Source: Amycolatopsis sp. NBRC 101858 (lineage in GTDB: Bacteria; Actinomycetota; Actinomycetes; Mycobacteriales; Pseudonocardiaceae). From it: a stretch of 64,000 bases of DNA. Position 1 is the stretch's first letter. Each line of letters opens with the position of its first letter. Positions 1 through 7,948 of the stretch are shown here, piece after piece. Both the position numbers and the translations under genes were made by a program. The stretch covers positions 186,001 to 250,000 of the forward strand of contig NZ_BSTD01000008.1 in the NCBI RefSeq assembly GCF_030269325.1. Direction: 5' to 3'. A model generated the notes under the pieces. The model worked only from the letters and a program-made list of their open reading frames with translations, was not told the origin of the DNA and searched no databases.

Positions 1-2
1 TG

Positions 3-443
3 ACCAACGTCCGCGACGTGCCGCTCGTGTTCGGCAGCCCGACCACCGCCGGCCGCGAGCAGGCCGGGTACACCGGCCTGCACTGGCGGGGTCCGCGGGA
101 CTTCAGCGGCGGCCGGGTCTTCGGGCCCGGTGGTCTCGGCGGCGACGACATGATGGGCGCGCAGGCGCCGTGGCTGGCTTTTGTCGGCGAACACGACGAC
201 GTCGACGCGCACTCGACGCTCGTCTTCGCGCATTCGCCGGAAAACGACCACGCGATCCACGAGTCGCACTGGTTCGTCCGGAGCAAGGAGACGCCCATGG
301 TGGCCTTCTCGTGGGCGTTTTTCGAAGAATTCGCTCTCCCGCCGGGGGAGAGCTTCACGTACCGCTACCGGGTTGTCGTCGCGGATGGCGCGTGGGACCG
401 CGATCAGGTGACCGGATACCTCGACAGGCACGGATGGTCATGA
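3..443 (+). CDS. DUF6807 (PmoA-like) family protein, C-terminal part
   Basis: The reading frame is open from the first bases of the window, so only the last 146 or so residues are present and the true start lies upstream. The segment has the look of the DUF6807/PmoA-related family: a 'GLHWRGPRDF' stretch, a 'DDMMG' turn, many Trp/His residues and a C-terminal 'SFTYRYRVVVADG' beta strand. Proteins of this family usually sit in sugar or polyol catabolism loci next to Gfo/Idh/MocA oxidoreductases, as here, but their reaction is not firmly known. The stop overlaps the next start by 4 bases (ATGA), so the genes are translationally coupled. Family call rests on recalled sequence style. Confidence 0.6.
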   Translation, partial: TNVRDVPLVFGSPTTAGREQAGYTGLHWRGPRDFSGGRVFGPGGLGGDDMMGAQAPWLAFVGEHDDVDAHSTLVFAHSPENDHAIHESHWFVRSKETPMVAFSWAFFEEFALPPGESFTYRYRVVVADGAWDRDQVTGYLDRHGWS

Positions 444-1189
444 ACGAATTCCCGCTACCGGGTGGCATCGGCGTTTCGCACCTGCGCGCCTATGATTGGG
501 AAGCCGAGGACGGCGTCTGCGGTGGCAGCCCGCACCTGCACCTCGCCTGCACCGAGGCCTACGTCGTCACGGCCGGGCGCGGCGCCGTCCAGACGTTGAG
601 CACCGGCGGGTACGCGGAGACGCCGCTCGAACCCGGCGTGATCGCGTGGTTCGCGCCGGGGACCGTGCACCGGATGGTGCAGGGTGGCGGCCTGCGCGTC
701 ACCGTCCTCATGCAGAACAGCGGGCTGCCCGAAGCGGGTGACGCCGTGTTCACTTTTCCGCCCGGCGTGCTCGCGGACGCGGAGGCCTACGCCGAGGCCG
801 CCGCGTTGCCGAAAAACGACCAGGCCGCGAAAAGGCGTCGTGACCTGGCGATTCGCGGATATCTGCCGCTGCGTGAAGCGCTGCTGGACGGCGATGCGGA
901 GCCGCTGAGGTCTTTCCACCGGGCGGCCGTCGCGCTCGTCTTGCCGAAAATCGGAGACTGGGTACCGCGCTGGCAGGCCGGGGCACTGAAGGCCGCCGAA
1001 CTGACCGGCGCGCACCTCAAGGCCCTCGCCGACGCCGACGGGAGTCACCTCGACCAGGCGGGCGTCCGGGTCGCGACGCCGTCGAACCCCGACGGCTACG
1101 GCATGTGCGGGCGTCGCGCGGAATACGACATCCCGGGTGTCACCTCGCCGTCCGGCGGGGACGCCCTCGACCAGGAAGGCCGGCGATGA
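440..1189 (+). CDS. cupin-domain protein
   Basis: A 249-residue protein. The N-terminal half (about residues 30-95) is a cupin barrel: 'SPHLHLACTEAYVV' carries the first-motif histidines and glutamate, and 'PGTVHRMVQGG' the second-motif histidine, so a metal site is likely. The C-terminal half is helical and unassigned. I chose the ATG at 440 because it overlaps the upstream stop in an ATGA junction; the frame stays open further upstream but that part lies inside the neighbouring gene. Its stop likewise overlaps the next ATG, giving a tight three-gene operon. A role in sugar-acid or polyol catabolism is inferred from the neighbours; the substrate is unknown. Confidence 0.7.
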   Translation: MNEFPLPGGIGVSHLRAYDWEAEDGVCGGSPHLHLACTEAYVVTAGRGAVQTLSTGGYAETPLEPGVIAWFAPGTVHRMVQGGGLRVTVLMQNSGLPEAGDAVFTFPPGVLADAEAYAEAAALPKNDQAAKRRRDLAIRGYLPLREALLDGDAEPLRSFHRAAVALVLPKIGDWVPRWQAGALKAAELTGAHLKALADADGSHLDQAGVRVATPSNPDGYGMCGRRAEYDIPGVTSPSGGDALDQEGRR

Positions 1190-2328
1190 ACCAGACCGCC
1201 ATCGGAGTGCTGCTCAACGGGGTCACCGGCCGGATGGGCTACCGGCAGCACCTGCTCCGGTCGGTGCTGGCCATCCGCGAGCAGGGCGGGGTCGAGCTGC
1301 CCGACGGCACCCGTGTGCAGCTCGAGCCGATCCTCGCCGGGCGCAACGCGGCGAAGCTGAAGGAACTCGCCGATCGGCACGGGCTGACCGCGTGGACGAC
1401 CGACGTCGGCTCGGCGCTGGACGACGCGACGATCTACTTCGACGCGCAGCTGACGTCCGCGCGCGAGCCGTCGGTGCGGGCGGCGATCGCCGCGGGCAAG
1501 CACGTCTACGCCGAGAAGCCGCTGGCCGAGACGCTGCCGTCGGCGCTGGAGCTGGCCGGGCTCGCGCGGGACGCCGGGATTTGTCACGGCGTCGTCCACG
1601 ACAAGCTGTTCCTGCCCGGGCTGCGGAAGCTGCGGCGGCTGATCGACGGCGGGTTCTTCGGACGGATCCTGTCGGTGCGCGGCGAGTTCGGCTACTGGGT
1701 CTTCGAGGGCGACTGGCAGGACGCGCAGCGGCCGAGCTGGAACTACCGCGCCGAGGACGGCGGCGGGATCGTGCTCGACATGTTCTGCCACTGGAACTAC
1801 GTCCTGGAGAACCTCTTCGGCGCGGTTCGCGCGGTGACGGCGAAGGCGGTCACGCACATCCCGCGCCGCTGGGACGAGCAGGGCGAGGCGTACGCGGCGA
1901 CGGCCGACGACGCCGCGTACGGCATCTTCGAACTCGAGTCGGGGGTGATCGCGCAGATCAACTCGTCGTGGTCCACGCGGGTCTTCCGGGACGAACTGGT
2001 CGAGTTCCAGGTCGACGGCACCGAGGGCAGCGCCGTCGCCGGCCTGCGGCGCTGCCGCGTCCAGCACCGCTCGGCGACGCCGAAGCCCGTCTGGAACCCG
2101 GACCTGCCCGCCACCGAGCCCTTCCGCGAGCAGTGGCAGGAGGTGCCGGACAACGCCGAGTTCGACAACGGCTTCAAGGCGCAGTGGGAGGAGTTCGTCC
2201 GGGACGTGGTCGCCGGGCGGCAACACCGCTACGACTTCTTCTCGGCCGCGCGCGGCCTGCAGCTCGCCGAGGCCGGGTTGGCGTCTTCGGCGGAGGGACG
2301 GCGGGTGGAGCTGAAGCCGCTGAGCTGA
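1186..2328 (+). CDS. Gfo/Idh/MocA family oxidoreductase
   Basis: A 380-residue NAD(P)-dependent oxidoreductase. An N-terminal Rossmann fold is visible from 'GVLLNGVTGRMGYRQH', and the family's 'AGKHVYAEKPLAE' motif (about residues 103-115) holds the EKP lysine that helps in hydride transfer. 'HGVVHDKLFLPG' and 'GGGIVLDMFCHW' belong to the C-terminal substrate domain. The ATG at 1186 overlaps the cupin stop and is preferred to upstream in-frame codons. It is the last gene of the operon with the DUF6807 and cupin genes, and a 30-base gap separates it from the convergent lipoprotein gene. The substrate (inositol, sugar or sugar acid) cannot be read from the sequence. Confidence 0.85.
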   Translation: MNQTAIGVLLNGVTGRMGYRQHLLRSVLAIREQGGVELPDGTRVQLEPILAGRNAAKLKELADRHGLTAWTTDVGSALDDATIYFDAQLTSAREPSVRAAIAAGKHVYAEKPLAETLPSALELAGLARDAGICHGVVHDKLFLPGLRKLRRLIDGGFFGRILSVRGEFGYWVFEGDWQDAQRPSWNYRAEDGGGIVLDMFCHWNYVLENLFGAVRAVTAKAVTHIPRRWDEQGEAYAATADDAAYGIFELESGVIAQINSSWSTRVFRDELVEFQVDGTEGSAVAGLRRCRVQHRSATPKPVWNPDLPATEPFREQWQEVPDNAEFDNGFKAQWEEFVRDVVAGRQHRYDFFSAARGLQLAEAGLASSAEGRRVELKPLS

Positions 2329-2358
2329 GATCGGCCGGGAGCCGGCGAAGCCGGGACG

Positions 2359-3567
2359 TCAGTCCTTGCCGTTGCCGCCGCCGGAGGTCGCCGGGGTGAT
2401 CAGGACGACGCGGTCGTCGCTCGAGACCGGGGTGCCGCCGTCCTTGTTGACCGTGCCGGCCACCGCGAGCTGCGGGTTGATCATGCTCATCCCGGCGAGC
2501 CGCCCGAACGTCTCCGGCGGCTTGCCGGTCTTGCCGTCCAGAGAGATCTGCGGCTTCCCGGTCACCGCGCCCTCCTTCGACACCGGGACGTTCTGCAGGT
2601 TGGCGGCCACGGAAGCCGCCACCTCGACGAAGCCGCTCGAGTCGACGAAGTCCGCGCAGCCGGAGACCCCCGGCTTGTCCGGCCACGTCCACGCGGGCGT
2701 CGTCAGCGGCTGCCCGGCCTGCACCCGGTAGAGGGTGTCCTTGTCGGCGAGCCGGTCGGTGACCCAGACGCGGCCGCCGTCGGCGGAGGCGCACAGCCCG
2801 CCCGGCGCGTGCAGCCCGGCCGCCACGGCCAGCGCGCCGTTCGGGTTGCCCGCCGCGGCCTTGCCGGACGTGTCGATCCGCAGCACCTTCCCGGCCAGGG
2901 AGTTCGGGTCGGCGGCGGCGTTCGGGTCGCCCGCGTCGCCGGTGGCGACGAGCAGCGCGCCGCGGTTGTCGGTGCTGATCGTGCCGCGGTTGCCGGTCGC
3001 GCCCTTCGGGATCCCGGTGAGCACCGGCTTGGCCGCCTGCCCCTTGGCGAAGCGCACGACGCGGTTGTCCGTCGCCGTGGTCACGTAGGCGAACACGAGC
3101 TGGTCCTCGACGTACGACGGCGACAGCGCGAGGCCCGTCAGGCCGCCGTCACCGGCCGCCTGGACGTCGAGCTTCGCGAAGTCGGTGGCGTCCTTGCCCG
3201 CTGTCGCCAGCAGGACGCGGCCGCTCTTGCGCTCGCCGGCCAGCGCGCTCGGCGTCGAGCCGTCACCCGGCAGGCCGGCCACCGCGGCGACGGTGTCCAG
3301 GCAGGTCGCGATCACCGCCGGGTCGAAGTCCTTGCAGCCCTGCGGCGGCGGCACGGGCGTGGGCGACTGGCCGGGCTGCGCCGGGCGGCCGTCGCCGCCG
3401 GAGTCCGCGCCGGGGCCCTGGACCTCGGGCGGTGACTCGGGGCTGGGCACGGGCGCGGGGCTGAAGGTCTGGCCCGCCGCGGTGTCGTCGAACCGCGCGC
3501 ACCCGGCGGGCAGCAGGACGCCGCAGGCCAGGATCGCCAGCAGGGCCGACCGGTACCGGGTTCGCAT
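2359..3567 (-). CDS. lipoprotein, glucose/sorbosone dehydrogenase-like propeller
   Basis: A 402-residue predicted lipoprotein. The signal peptide ends in a lipobox, LLPAGC, with the acylated Cys at position 23. A Pro/Ser/Gly-rich linker follows (about residues 35-75). The rest resembles the PQQ-dependent glucose/sorbosone dehydrogenase beta-propeller fold: 'GLTGLALSPSYVEDQLVFAYVTT' is the typical second blade, and 'GNRGTISTDNRGALLVATGDAGDP' and 'SLAGKVLRIDTSG' are characteristic. It probably sits on the outer face of the membrane. In actinomycetes such proteins often lack proven dehydrogenase activity, so the enzymatic role is uncertain. It stands alone, convergent with the Gfo/Idh gene and divergent from the hydroxyacid dehydrogenase. 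Confidence 0.8.
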   Translation of the reverse strand: MRTRYRSALLAILACGVLLPAGCARFDDTAAGQTFSPAPVPSPESPPEVQGPGADSGGDGRPAQPGQSPTPVPPPQGCKDFDPAVIATCLDTVAAVAGLPGDGSTPSALAGERKSGRVLLATAGKDATDFAKLDVQAAGDGGLTGLALSPSYVEDQLVFAYVTTATDNRVVRFAKGQAAKPVLTGIPKGATGNRGTISTDNRGALLVATGDAGDPNAAADPNSLAGKVLRIDTSGKAAAGNPNGALAVAAGLHAPGGLCASADGGRVWVTDRLADKDTLYRVQAGQPLTTPAWTWPDKPGVSGCADFVDSSGFVEVAASVAANLQNVPVSKEGAVTGKPQISLDGKTGKPPETFGRLAGMSMINPQLAVAGTVNKDGGTPVSSDDRVVLITPATSGGGNGKD

Positions 3568-3631
3568 GATTCACCAGCCTAGGGCCCGGCACGTGAACCA
3601 TGGGTTAGTACTCCTCGATACGTTGGGGATC

Positions 3632-4540
3632 ATGACGCTGACCGTCCTGGTGCCCGACGACGAGGGCCTGACCGTGCTCGCCGAGGTGCCGCGGGTGCTG
3701 CCCGTGCGCCACCAGTGGGGCGAGCCGGTGCCGCCCGAGGCCGCGAAGGCCGAGGTGCTCATCCCCGGCAAGCATCCGCCGGGTGAGGACCTGTGGCGCG
3801 CGCTGCCGAACCTGAAGCTGATCCAGCTGCTCTCCGCAGGCGCCGAGGACTGGGTCGGCCGGGTGCCCGACGGCGTCCTGCTCTCCACCTGCCGGGGCGC
3901 GCACGGCGGGAGCAGCGCCGAGTGGGTCGTCGCCGCGCTGCTGTCGATCTACCGGAAGCTGGACGTCTTCGGCGCGGCGCAGCGCGAAGGCCGGTGGGAG
4001 CGGCAGAGCACCGACACGCTGCAGGGCAAGCGCGTGCTCGTCATCGGCGCCGGTGACCTGGGCCGGCACCTGCGGCGGCGGCTCGAGCCGTTCGACGCGC
4101 GCTGCACGATGGTCGGGATGACCGCGCGGGAGGGCGTGCACGGCGTGCGGGAGCTGCCGTCACTGCTCGGCCTGCACGACGCCGTCGTGCTGATGGTGCC
4201 GCTGACCTCGCGCACCCGCGGGATGGTCGACGCGGAGTTCCTCGCCGAGATGCGGGACGGCGCGGTGCTGGTCAACGTCGCGCGCGGCGCCGTCGTGGAC
4301 ACCGACGCTTTGGTCGCCGAATTGACCACGGGCCGGCTGCGGGCCGCGCTCGACGTCACCGATCCCGAGCCGCCGCCACCCGGGCACCCGCTGTGGACAG
4401 CGCCGGGGCTGCTGCTGACGCCGCACGTCGGCGGGGCCGTGCGCGGGGTGCGGGGGCGGTCGTACGCCGTCGCCGCGGCCGAGATCGCGCGGTACGCGGG
4501 CGGGGAGCTGCCGGACAACCTCGTGCACGGGGAGTACTAG
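3632..4540 (+). CDS. D-2-hydroxyacid dehydrogenase family protein
   Basis: A 302-residue NAD(P)-dependent dehydrogenase. The Rossmann motif is 'VLVIGAGDLGRHLRRRL' (about residues 137-153), the catalytic Arg region is 'LVNVARGAVVDTDAL', the acidic residue lies in 'DVTDPEPPPPGHPLW' and the catalytic His in 'LLLTPHVGGAV'. The ATG at 3632 gives the normal family length; the open frame upstream runs through the lipoprotein promoter and is not coding. It lies divergent from the lipoprotein gene with a 64-base spacer. The substrate is unknown; glyoxylate/hydroxypyruvate-type acids are usual for the family. Confidence 0.85.
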   Translation: MTLTVLVPDDEGLTVLAEVPRVLPVRHQWGEPVPPEAAKAEVLIPGKHPPGEDLWRALPNLKLIQLLSAGAEDWVGRVPDGVLLSTCRGAHGGSSAEWVVAALLSIYRKLDVFGAAQREGRWERQSTDTLQGKRVLVIGAGDLGRHLRRRLEPFDARCTMVGMTAREGVHGVRELPSLLGLHDAVVLMVPLTSRTRGMVDAEFLAEMRDGAVLVNVARGAVVDTDALVAELTTGRLRAALDVTDPEPPPPGHPLWTAPGLLLTPHVGGAVRGVRGRSYAVAAAEIARYAGGELPDNLVHGEY

Positions 4541-4591
4541 CGCGCGGCGCGGTCTCTCGCCAGGTCAGCCCGCATCCCCTACTCTTCGCGC

Positions 4592-5167
4592 GTGAGCAGT
4601 GGAGATGATTTCTCGCAGCAGCCGACCAGCCTCCTGTCGGACGTCGAGGACAACGGCCCCGACGACACGCCGCGCCAGGGCGGGCTCGGCCTCGGCCTGC
4701 TGATCCTGCGGGTGGCGCTCGGCGTGACCATGGGCGCGCACGGCCTGCAGCACCTGTTCGGCCTGTTCGGCGGGCCCGGCATCGGCGGGTTCGCGCGGAT
4801 GCTGGAGACGTTCGGCTACCACAAGCAGACGACGCTGCTGTCGTGGATCACCGGGATCGTCGAGCTCGGCGGCGGCGTGCTGGTGGTCGTCGGGCTGTTC
4901 ACGCCGCTGGCCGCGGCGGGGCTGCTGGGCATCATGGCGAACGCGGTGTACGCGAAGTTCCACGGCGGGTTCTTCGAGGGGCAGGGGCAGGGCTTCGAGT
5001 TCGAGCTGCTGCTCGGGGCTTCGGCGCTGAGCCTGCTGTTCACCGGGTCCGGGCCGATTTCGCTGGAGCGGAACACGCCGTGGCGGAAACGGCCGTTGCC
5101 GCTGGGGCTGGTGTCGCTGCTGCTGGCCGCCGCGGCTGCCGTCGTGGTCATCGTTTTGACACGGTGA
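4592..5167 (+). CDS. DoxX family membrane protein
   Basis: A 191-residue integral membrane protein starting at GTG. After a hydrophilic N-terminus of about 30 residues come four or five hydrophobic spans (roughly 30-55, 75-105, 110-128, 140-155 and 165-188). 'LLILRVALGVTMGAHGLQHLFGLF' and 'GGGVLVVVGLFTPLAAAGLLGIMANA' (shortened here in function only) match the DoxX/SURF4 pattern in which glycine-rich helices and a conserved His form the core. DoxX proteins are linked to oxidative-stress membrane complexes in mycobacteria, but a specific role cannot be assigned. The gene converges on ilvD. Confidence 0.8.
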   Translation: MSSGDDFSQQPTSLLSDVEDNGPDDTPRQGGLGLGLLILRVALGVTMGAHGLQHLFGLFGGPGIGGFARMLETFGYHKQTTLLSWITGIVELGGGVLVVVGLFTPLAAAGLLGIMANAVYAKFHGGFFEGQGQGFEFELLLGASALSLLFTGSGPISLERNTPWRKRPLPLGLVSLLLAAAAAVVVIVLTR

Positions 5168-5259
5168 GGCTGGGGACAACCCCGGTTTCCCGGCCCGAAA
5201 CTGTCGGTGCCTGCCGGTAGCGTTGAAACCGGGGGTCCCCCTCGCGGCCTGAGCCGGAC

Positions 5260-7104
5260 TTACTTGTTCACGTCGCGGACCGCGCCCGTGTCCGCCGACG
5301 TCGCCATCCGGGCGTACGCGCGCAGGGCCGCCGTCACCGGGCGCTGGCGCTCCTTCGGCTGCCACGGCCGCTCGGACGCCTCCATCTTCGAGCGCCGCTC
5401 CGCCAGGACCTCCGGGTCCACCAGGAGCTCCAGCCGGCGCTCGTGGATGTCCAGGAGGACCCGGTCGCCGTTCTCCACCAGGGCGATCAGGCCGCCGGCC
5501 GCCGCCTCCGGGGAGATGTGGCCCACCGAAATGCCCGACGAACCGCCGGAGAAGCGGCCGTCCGTGATCAGGGCGCACTTCTTGCCCAGGCCGGAGCCCT
5601 TGAGGAACGCCGTCGGGTGCAGCATCTCCTGCATGCCCGGCCCGCCCGCCGGACCCTCGTAGCGGATCACCAGGACCTCGCCCGGCTGGATCTCCTTCTT
5701 GAGGATCGCCGACACGGCCTCCTCCTGGCTCTCCAGCACCCGCGCCGGGCCCTCGAAGTGCCACAGGTCCTCGTCGATGCCCGCCGCCTTGATCACCGCG
5801 CCGTTCTCGGCGAGGTTGCCGCGCAGGATCGCCAGGCCGCCGTCCTTCGTGTACGCGTGCTCGACGTCGCGGATGCAGCCCCCGGCCGCGTCCGTGTCCA
5901 GCGACGACCAGCGGTTCTCCGTCGAGAACGCCTGCGTCGTGCGGACTCCGCCCGGGGCCGCGTGGAACAGCTCGAGAGCGACCTCGGAAGGCGAATCGGC
6001 GCGGATGTCCCAAGCACCGAGCCACGACTCGATGTCCTCGGAGTGCACCGAGCGGACGCCGGTGTTCAGCAGCCCGCCGCGGTACAGCTCGCCGAGGATC
6101 GCCGGGATTCCGCCGGCCCGGTGGACGTCCTCCATGTGGTAGTCGGAGTTCGGCGCCACCTTCGACAGGCACGGCACGCGGCGGCCGATCGCGTCGATGT
6201 CGGCGATCGTGAAGTCGACCTCGCCCTCCTGGGCGGCGGCGAGGATGTGCAGCACCGTGTTCGTCGAGCCGCCCATCGCCATGTCGAGGGCCATCGCGTT
6301 CTCGAATGCCGCCTTCGACGCGATCGAGCGCGGCAGCACCGAGTCGTCGTCGTTTTCGTACCAGCGGCGGCACAGCTCGACGACCGTGCGGCCGGCCTCC
6401 TCGAACAGCGCGCGGCGCGCGGCGTGCGTCGCCAGCGTGGAGCCGTTGCCCGGCAGGGACAGGCCCAGCGCCTCGGTGAGGCAGTTCATCGAGTTCGCGG
6501 TGAACATGCCGGAGCACGACCCGCACGTCGGGCACGCCGAACGCTCGACGATCGAGAGGCCGTCCTCGTCGACCTCGGGGCTGGCCGACGCGGCGATCGC
6601 GGTGATCAGGTCGGTCGGCGCCTGCGCGACGCCGCCCACGACGACGGCCTTGCCGGCCTCCATCGGCCCGCCGGAGACGAACACCACCGGGATGTTGAGC
6701 CGCATCGCGGCGTTGAGCATGCCCGGGGTGATCTTGTCGCAGTTGGAGATGCAGACGAGCGCGTCGGCCTGGTGCGCGTTGACCATGTACTCGACCGAGT
6801 CGGCGATGATCTCGCGCGAGGGCAGCGAGTAGAGCATGCCGGAGTGGCCCATGGCGATGCCGTCGTCGACGGCGATGGTGTGGAACTCGCGCGCGACGCC
6901 GCCGGCTTCCTTGACCGCGCCGGCGACGATCTCGCCGAGGTCCTTGAGGTGCACGTGGCCGGGCACGAACTGGGTGTAGGAGTTGGCGATCGCCACGATC
7001 GGCTTGCCGAAGTCGCTGTCGGTCATGCCGGTGGCGCGCCAGAGCGAGCGCGCGCCCGCCGCGTTGCGGCCGTGGGTGGTGGTCCGGGAACGGAGAGGCG
7101 GCAC
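5260..7104 (-). CDS. ilvD: dihydroxy-acid dehydratase
   Basis: A 614-residue dehydratase that turns 2,3-dihydroxy-isovalerate and 2,3-dihydroxy-3-methylvalerate into the keto acids of Val and Ile synthesis. Iron-sulfur ligands are visible in 'SNCDKITPGM' and in 'CPTCGSCSGMFTANSMN'. The C-terminal 'GRFSGGSSGISVGHISPEAA' holds the conserved catalytic serine region. The frame is open upstream, but the GTG at 7104 gives the normal N-terminus 'PPLRSRTTTHGRNAAGARSL'. It faces the PH-domain gene in the same direction with a 47-base gap, and lies next to but opposite the ilvBNC operon, so it has its own promoter. Confidence 0.97.
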   Translation of the reverse strand: MPPLRSRTTTHGRNAAGARSLWRATGMTDSDFGKPIVAIANSYTQFVPGHVHLKDLGEIVAGAVKEAGGVAREFHTIAVDDGIAMGHSGMLYSLPSREIIADSVEYMVNAHQADALVCISNCDKITPGMLNAAMRLNIPVVFVSGGPMEAGKAVVVGGVAQAPTDLITAIAASASPEVDEDGLSIVERSACPTCGSCSGMFTANSMNCLTEALGLSLPGNGSTLATHAARRALFEEAGRTVVELCRRWYENDDDSVLPRSIASKAAFENAMALDMAMGGSTNTVLHILAAAQEGEVDFTIADIDAIGRRVPCLSKVAPNSDYHMEDVHRAGGIPAILGELYRGGLLNTGVRSVHSEDIESWLGAWDIRADSPSEVALELFHAAPGGVRTTQAFSTENRWSSLDTDAAGGCIRDVEHAYTKDGGLAILRGNLAENGAVIKAAGIDEDLWHFEGPARVLESQEEAVSAILKKEIQPGEVLVIRYEGPAGGPGMQEMLHPTAFLKGSGLGKKCALITDGRFSGGSSGISVGHISPEAAAGGLIALVENGDRVLLDIHERRLELLVDPEVLAERRSKMEASERPWQPKERQRPVTAALRAYARMATSADTGAVRDVNK

Positions 7105-7151
7105 GGGAACTCCCAGGTCAAAGCCGAAAAGGTGAAACTGGTAGGACCAAT

Positions 7152-7616
7152 TTACTCGCTCGCGGGAGTGCCGGACGCCCCGGGCTTGACGTCGTCGGCG
7201 TCCAGCAGGCCGCTCGGGTCGGCGACGAGACCCTCGCTGACCAGCGAAAGCACCGGCAGGTGCCGGGTCCGCACGGTCGGCAGCGGCACCTTCGTGTCGT
7301 CCTTGAGCACCGCCTGCACGCGCGACTTCTTGGTGATCGCCAGTCCCTTGAGCGCCGACCACGGGACGTCGCGGTGGCCGAACATCGTGCGCGTCGCCAG
7401 CCCTTCGCGCGTCGCGATCGTGCGGGTCCGGACCACGAACACCGCGAGCGCGATCGGGAAGATGTAGAGCCACTGCAGGTACGGGATCTCGCCGAGCGCG
7501 ATGGGCGTCACGCAGATCGTCAGGAGGGCGATCGCCATGAACGACGTGCGGGGGATCCGGAAGACGGCCTTCCGGCCTTCGTCCTGCTCTTTTTCGGCCA
7601 CCCCGAAATGGTGCAC
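7152..7616 (-). CDS. PH-domain membrane protein
   Basis: About 154 residues. Two hydrophobic spans, 'FMAIALLTICVTPIALG' and 'WLYIFPIALAVFVV', precede a soluble bacterial PH-type domain with 'ATREGLATRTMFGHRDVPWSALKGLAI' in two short blocks and 'VRTRHLPVLSLVSEG' at the end. Similar small membrane-anchored PH proteins are commonly found beside ilvD/ilvB in actinobacteria, but I know of no proven function. The frame is open to 7679, but that part lies close to the ilvB control region, so a GTG at 7616 or 7601 is more likely; the start is uncertain. It is divergent from the ilvB leader. Confidence 0.75.
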   Translation of the reverse strand: MHHFGVAEKEQDEGRKAVFRIPRTSFMAIALLTICVTPIALGEIPYLQWLYIFPIALAVFVVRTRTIATREGLATRTMFGHRDVPWSALKGLAITKKSRVQAVLKDDTKVPLPTVRTRHLPVLSLVSEGLVADPSGLLDADDVKPGASGTPASE

Positions 7617-7704
7617 CGCCCCGCGGACCGGCCGGGACCCGGGTCGGACGCGGGTGACATGCGCCGCTCGGGTGTCCACGATCTGGACTCGCCATCCCGC
7701 AGAG

Positions 7705-7734
7705 TTGACACCCGATCGGCCTTCGGACTAGCGT
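7705..7734 (+). promoter_or_regulatory. promoter of the ilvBNC attenuator
   Basis: A consensus -35 box TTGACA lies at 7705-7710 and a -10 like box TAGCGT at 7729-7734, 18 bases apart. The expected transcription start falls at about 7741-7742, exactly at the GTG of the small leader ORF, which would make the leader transcript leaderless. Spacing and -35 match a housekeeping sigma promoter; the start site itself is inferred. Confidence 0.65.
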
Positions 7735-7741
7735 CAGCGTC

Positions 7742-7789
7742 GTGACACCGCTGACCGGCCTCGTACTTCCCAAGCGCGTCGACGCTTAG
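7742..7789 (+). CDS. ilvB leader peptide
   Basis: A 15-codon ORF, GTG to TAG, encoding MTPLTGLVLPKRVDA. Five of the fifteen residues are Leu or Val, matching the end products of the downstream operon. There is no room for a Shine-Dalgarno site after the predicted transcription start, so translation is probably leaderless. The end of the ORF contains the first strand of a 12-bp hairpin, and a terminator follows, which is the standard layout of ribosome-mediated attenuation. Uncharged tRNA-Leu or tRNA-Val would stall the ribosome and prevent terminator formation. Confidence 0.75.
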   Translation: MTPLTGLVLPKRVDA

Positions 7790-7816
7790 GGAAGACTTTC
7801 CGCTGCGTCGACGCGC
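7774..7816 (+). promoter_or_regulatory. ilvB attenuator: leader hairpin
   Basis: The 12-base strand GCGCGTCGACGC (7774-7785), which overlaps the last leader codons, is exactly complementary to GCGTCGACGCGC (7805-7816). This is the 1:2 or pause hairpin of an attenuator. The second strand ends just before the terminator stem. Each strand contains the self-complementary GCGTCGACGC, so alternative pairings are possible. The RNA switch is inferred from layout and pairing. Confidence 0.65.
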
Positions 7817-7817
7817 G

Positions 7818-7854
7818 AACCCTCGTGCGACCTTACGGTCGGCGAGGGTTTTTT
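7818..7854 (+). terminator. ilvB attenuator terminator
   Basis: AACCCTCG (7818-7825) pairs perfectly with CGAGGGTT (7843-7850); inside it GACC pairs with GGTC around a short loop. A run of six T residues (7849-7854) follows. This Rho-independent terminator lies between the leader peptide and ilvB, about 95 bases before the ilvB start, so it can only act as an attenuator. Confidence 0.85.
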
Positions 7855-7948
7855 GTTGCCCACGGGAAGAGATTCCCCGCCCCACCGCACCAAGCGAGCC
7901 CCAAAAAAGACCCGAACGAGTGACACCGAGACCCACGAGGCAGAACCG

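Noticed and set aside
7853..7948. N-terminal extension of ilvB from 7853
   Set aside because: The extension begins at the attenuator's T run; ATG 7949 fits the transcript structure.
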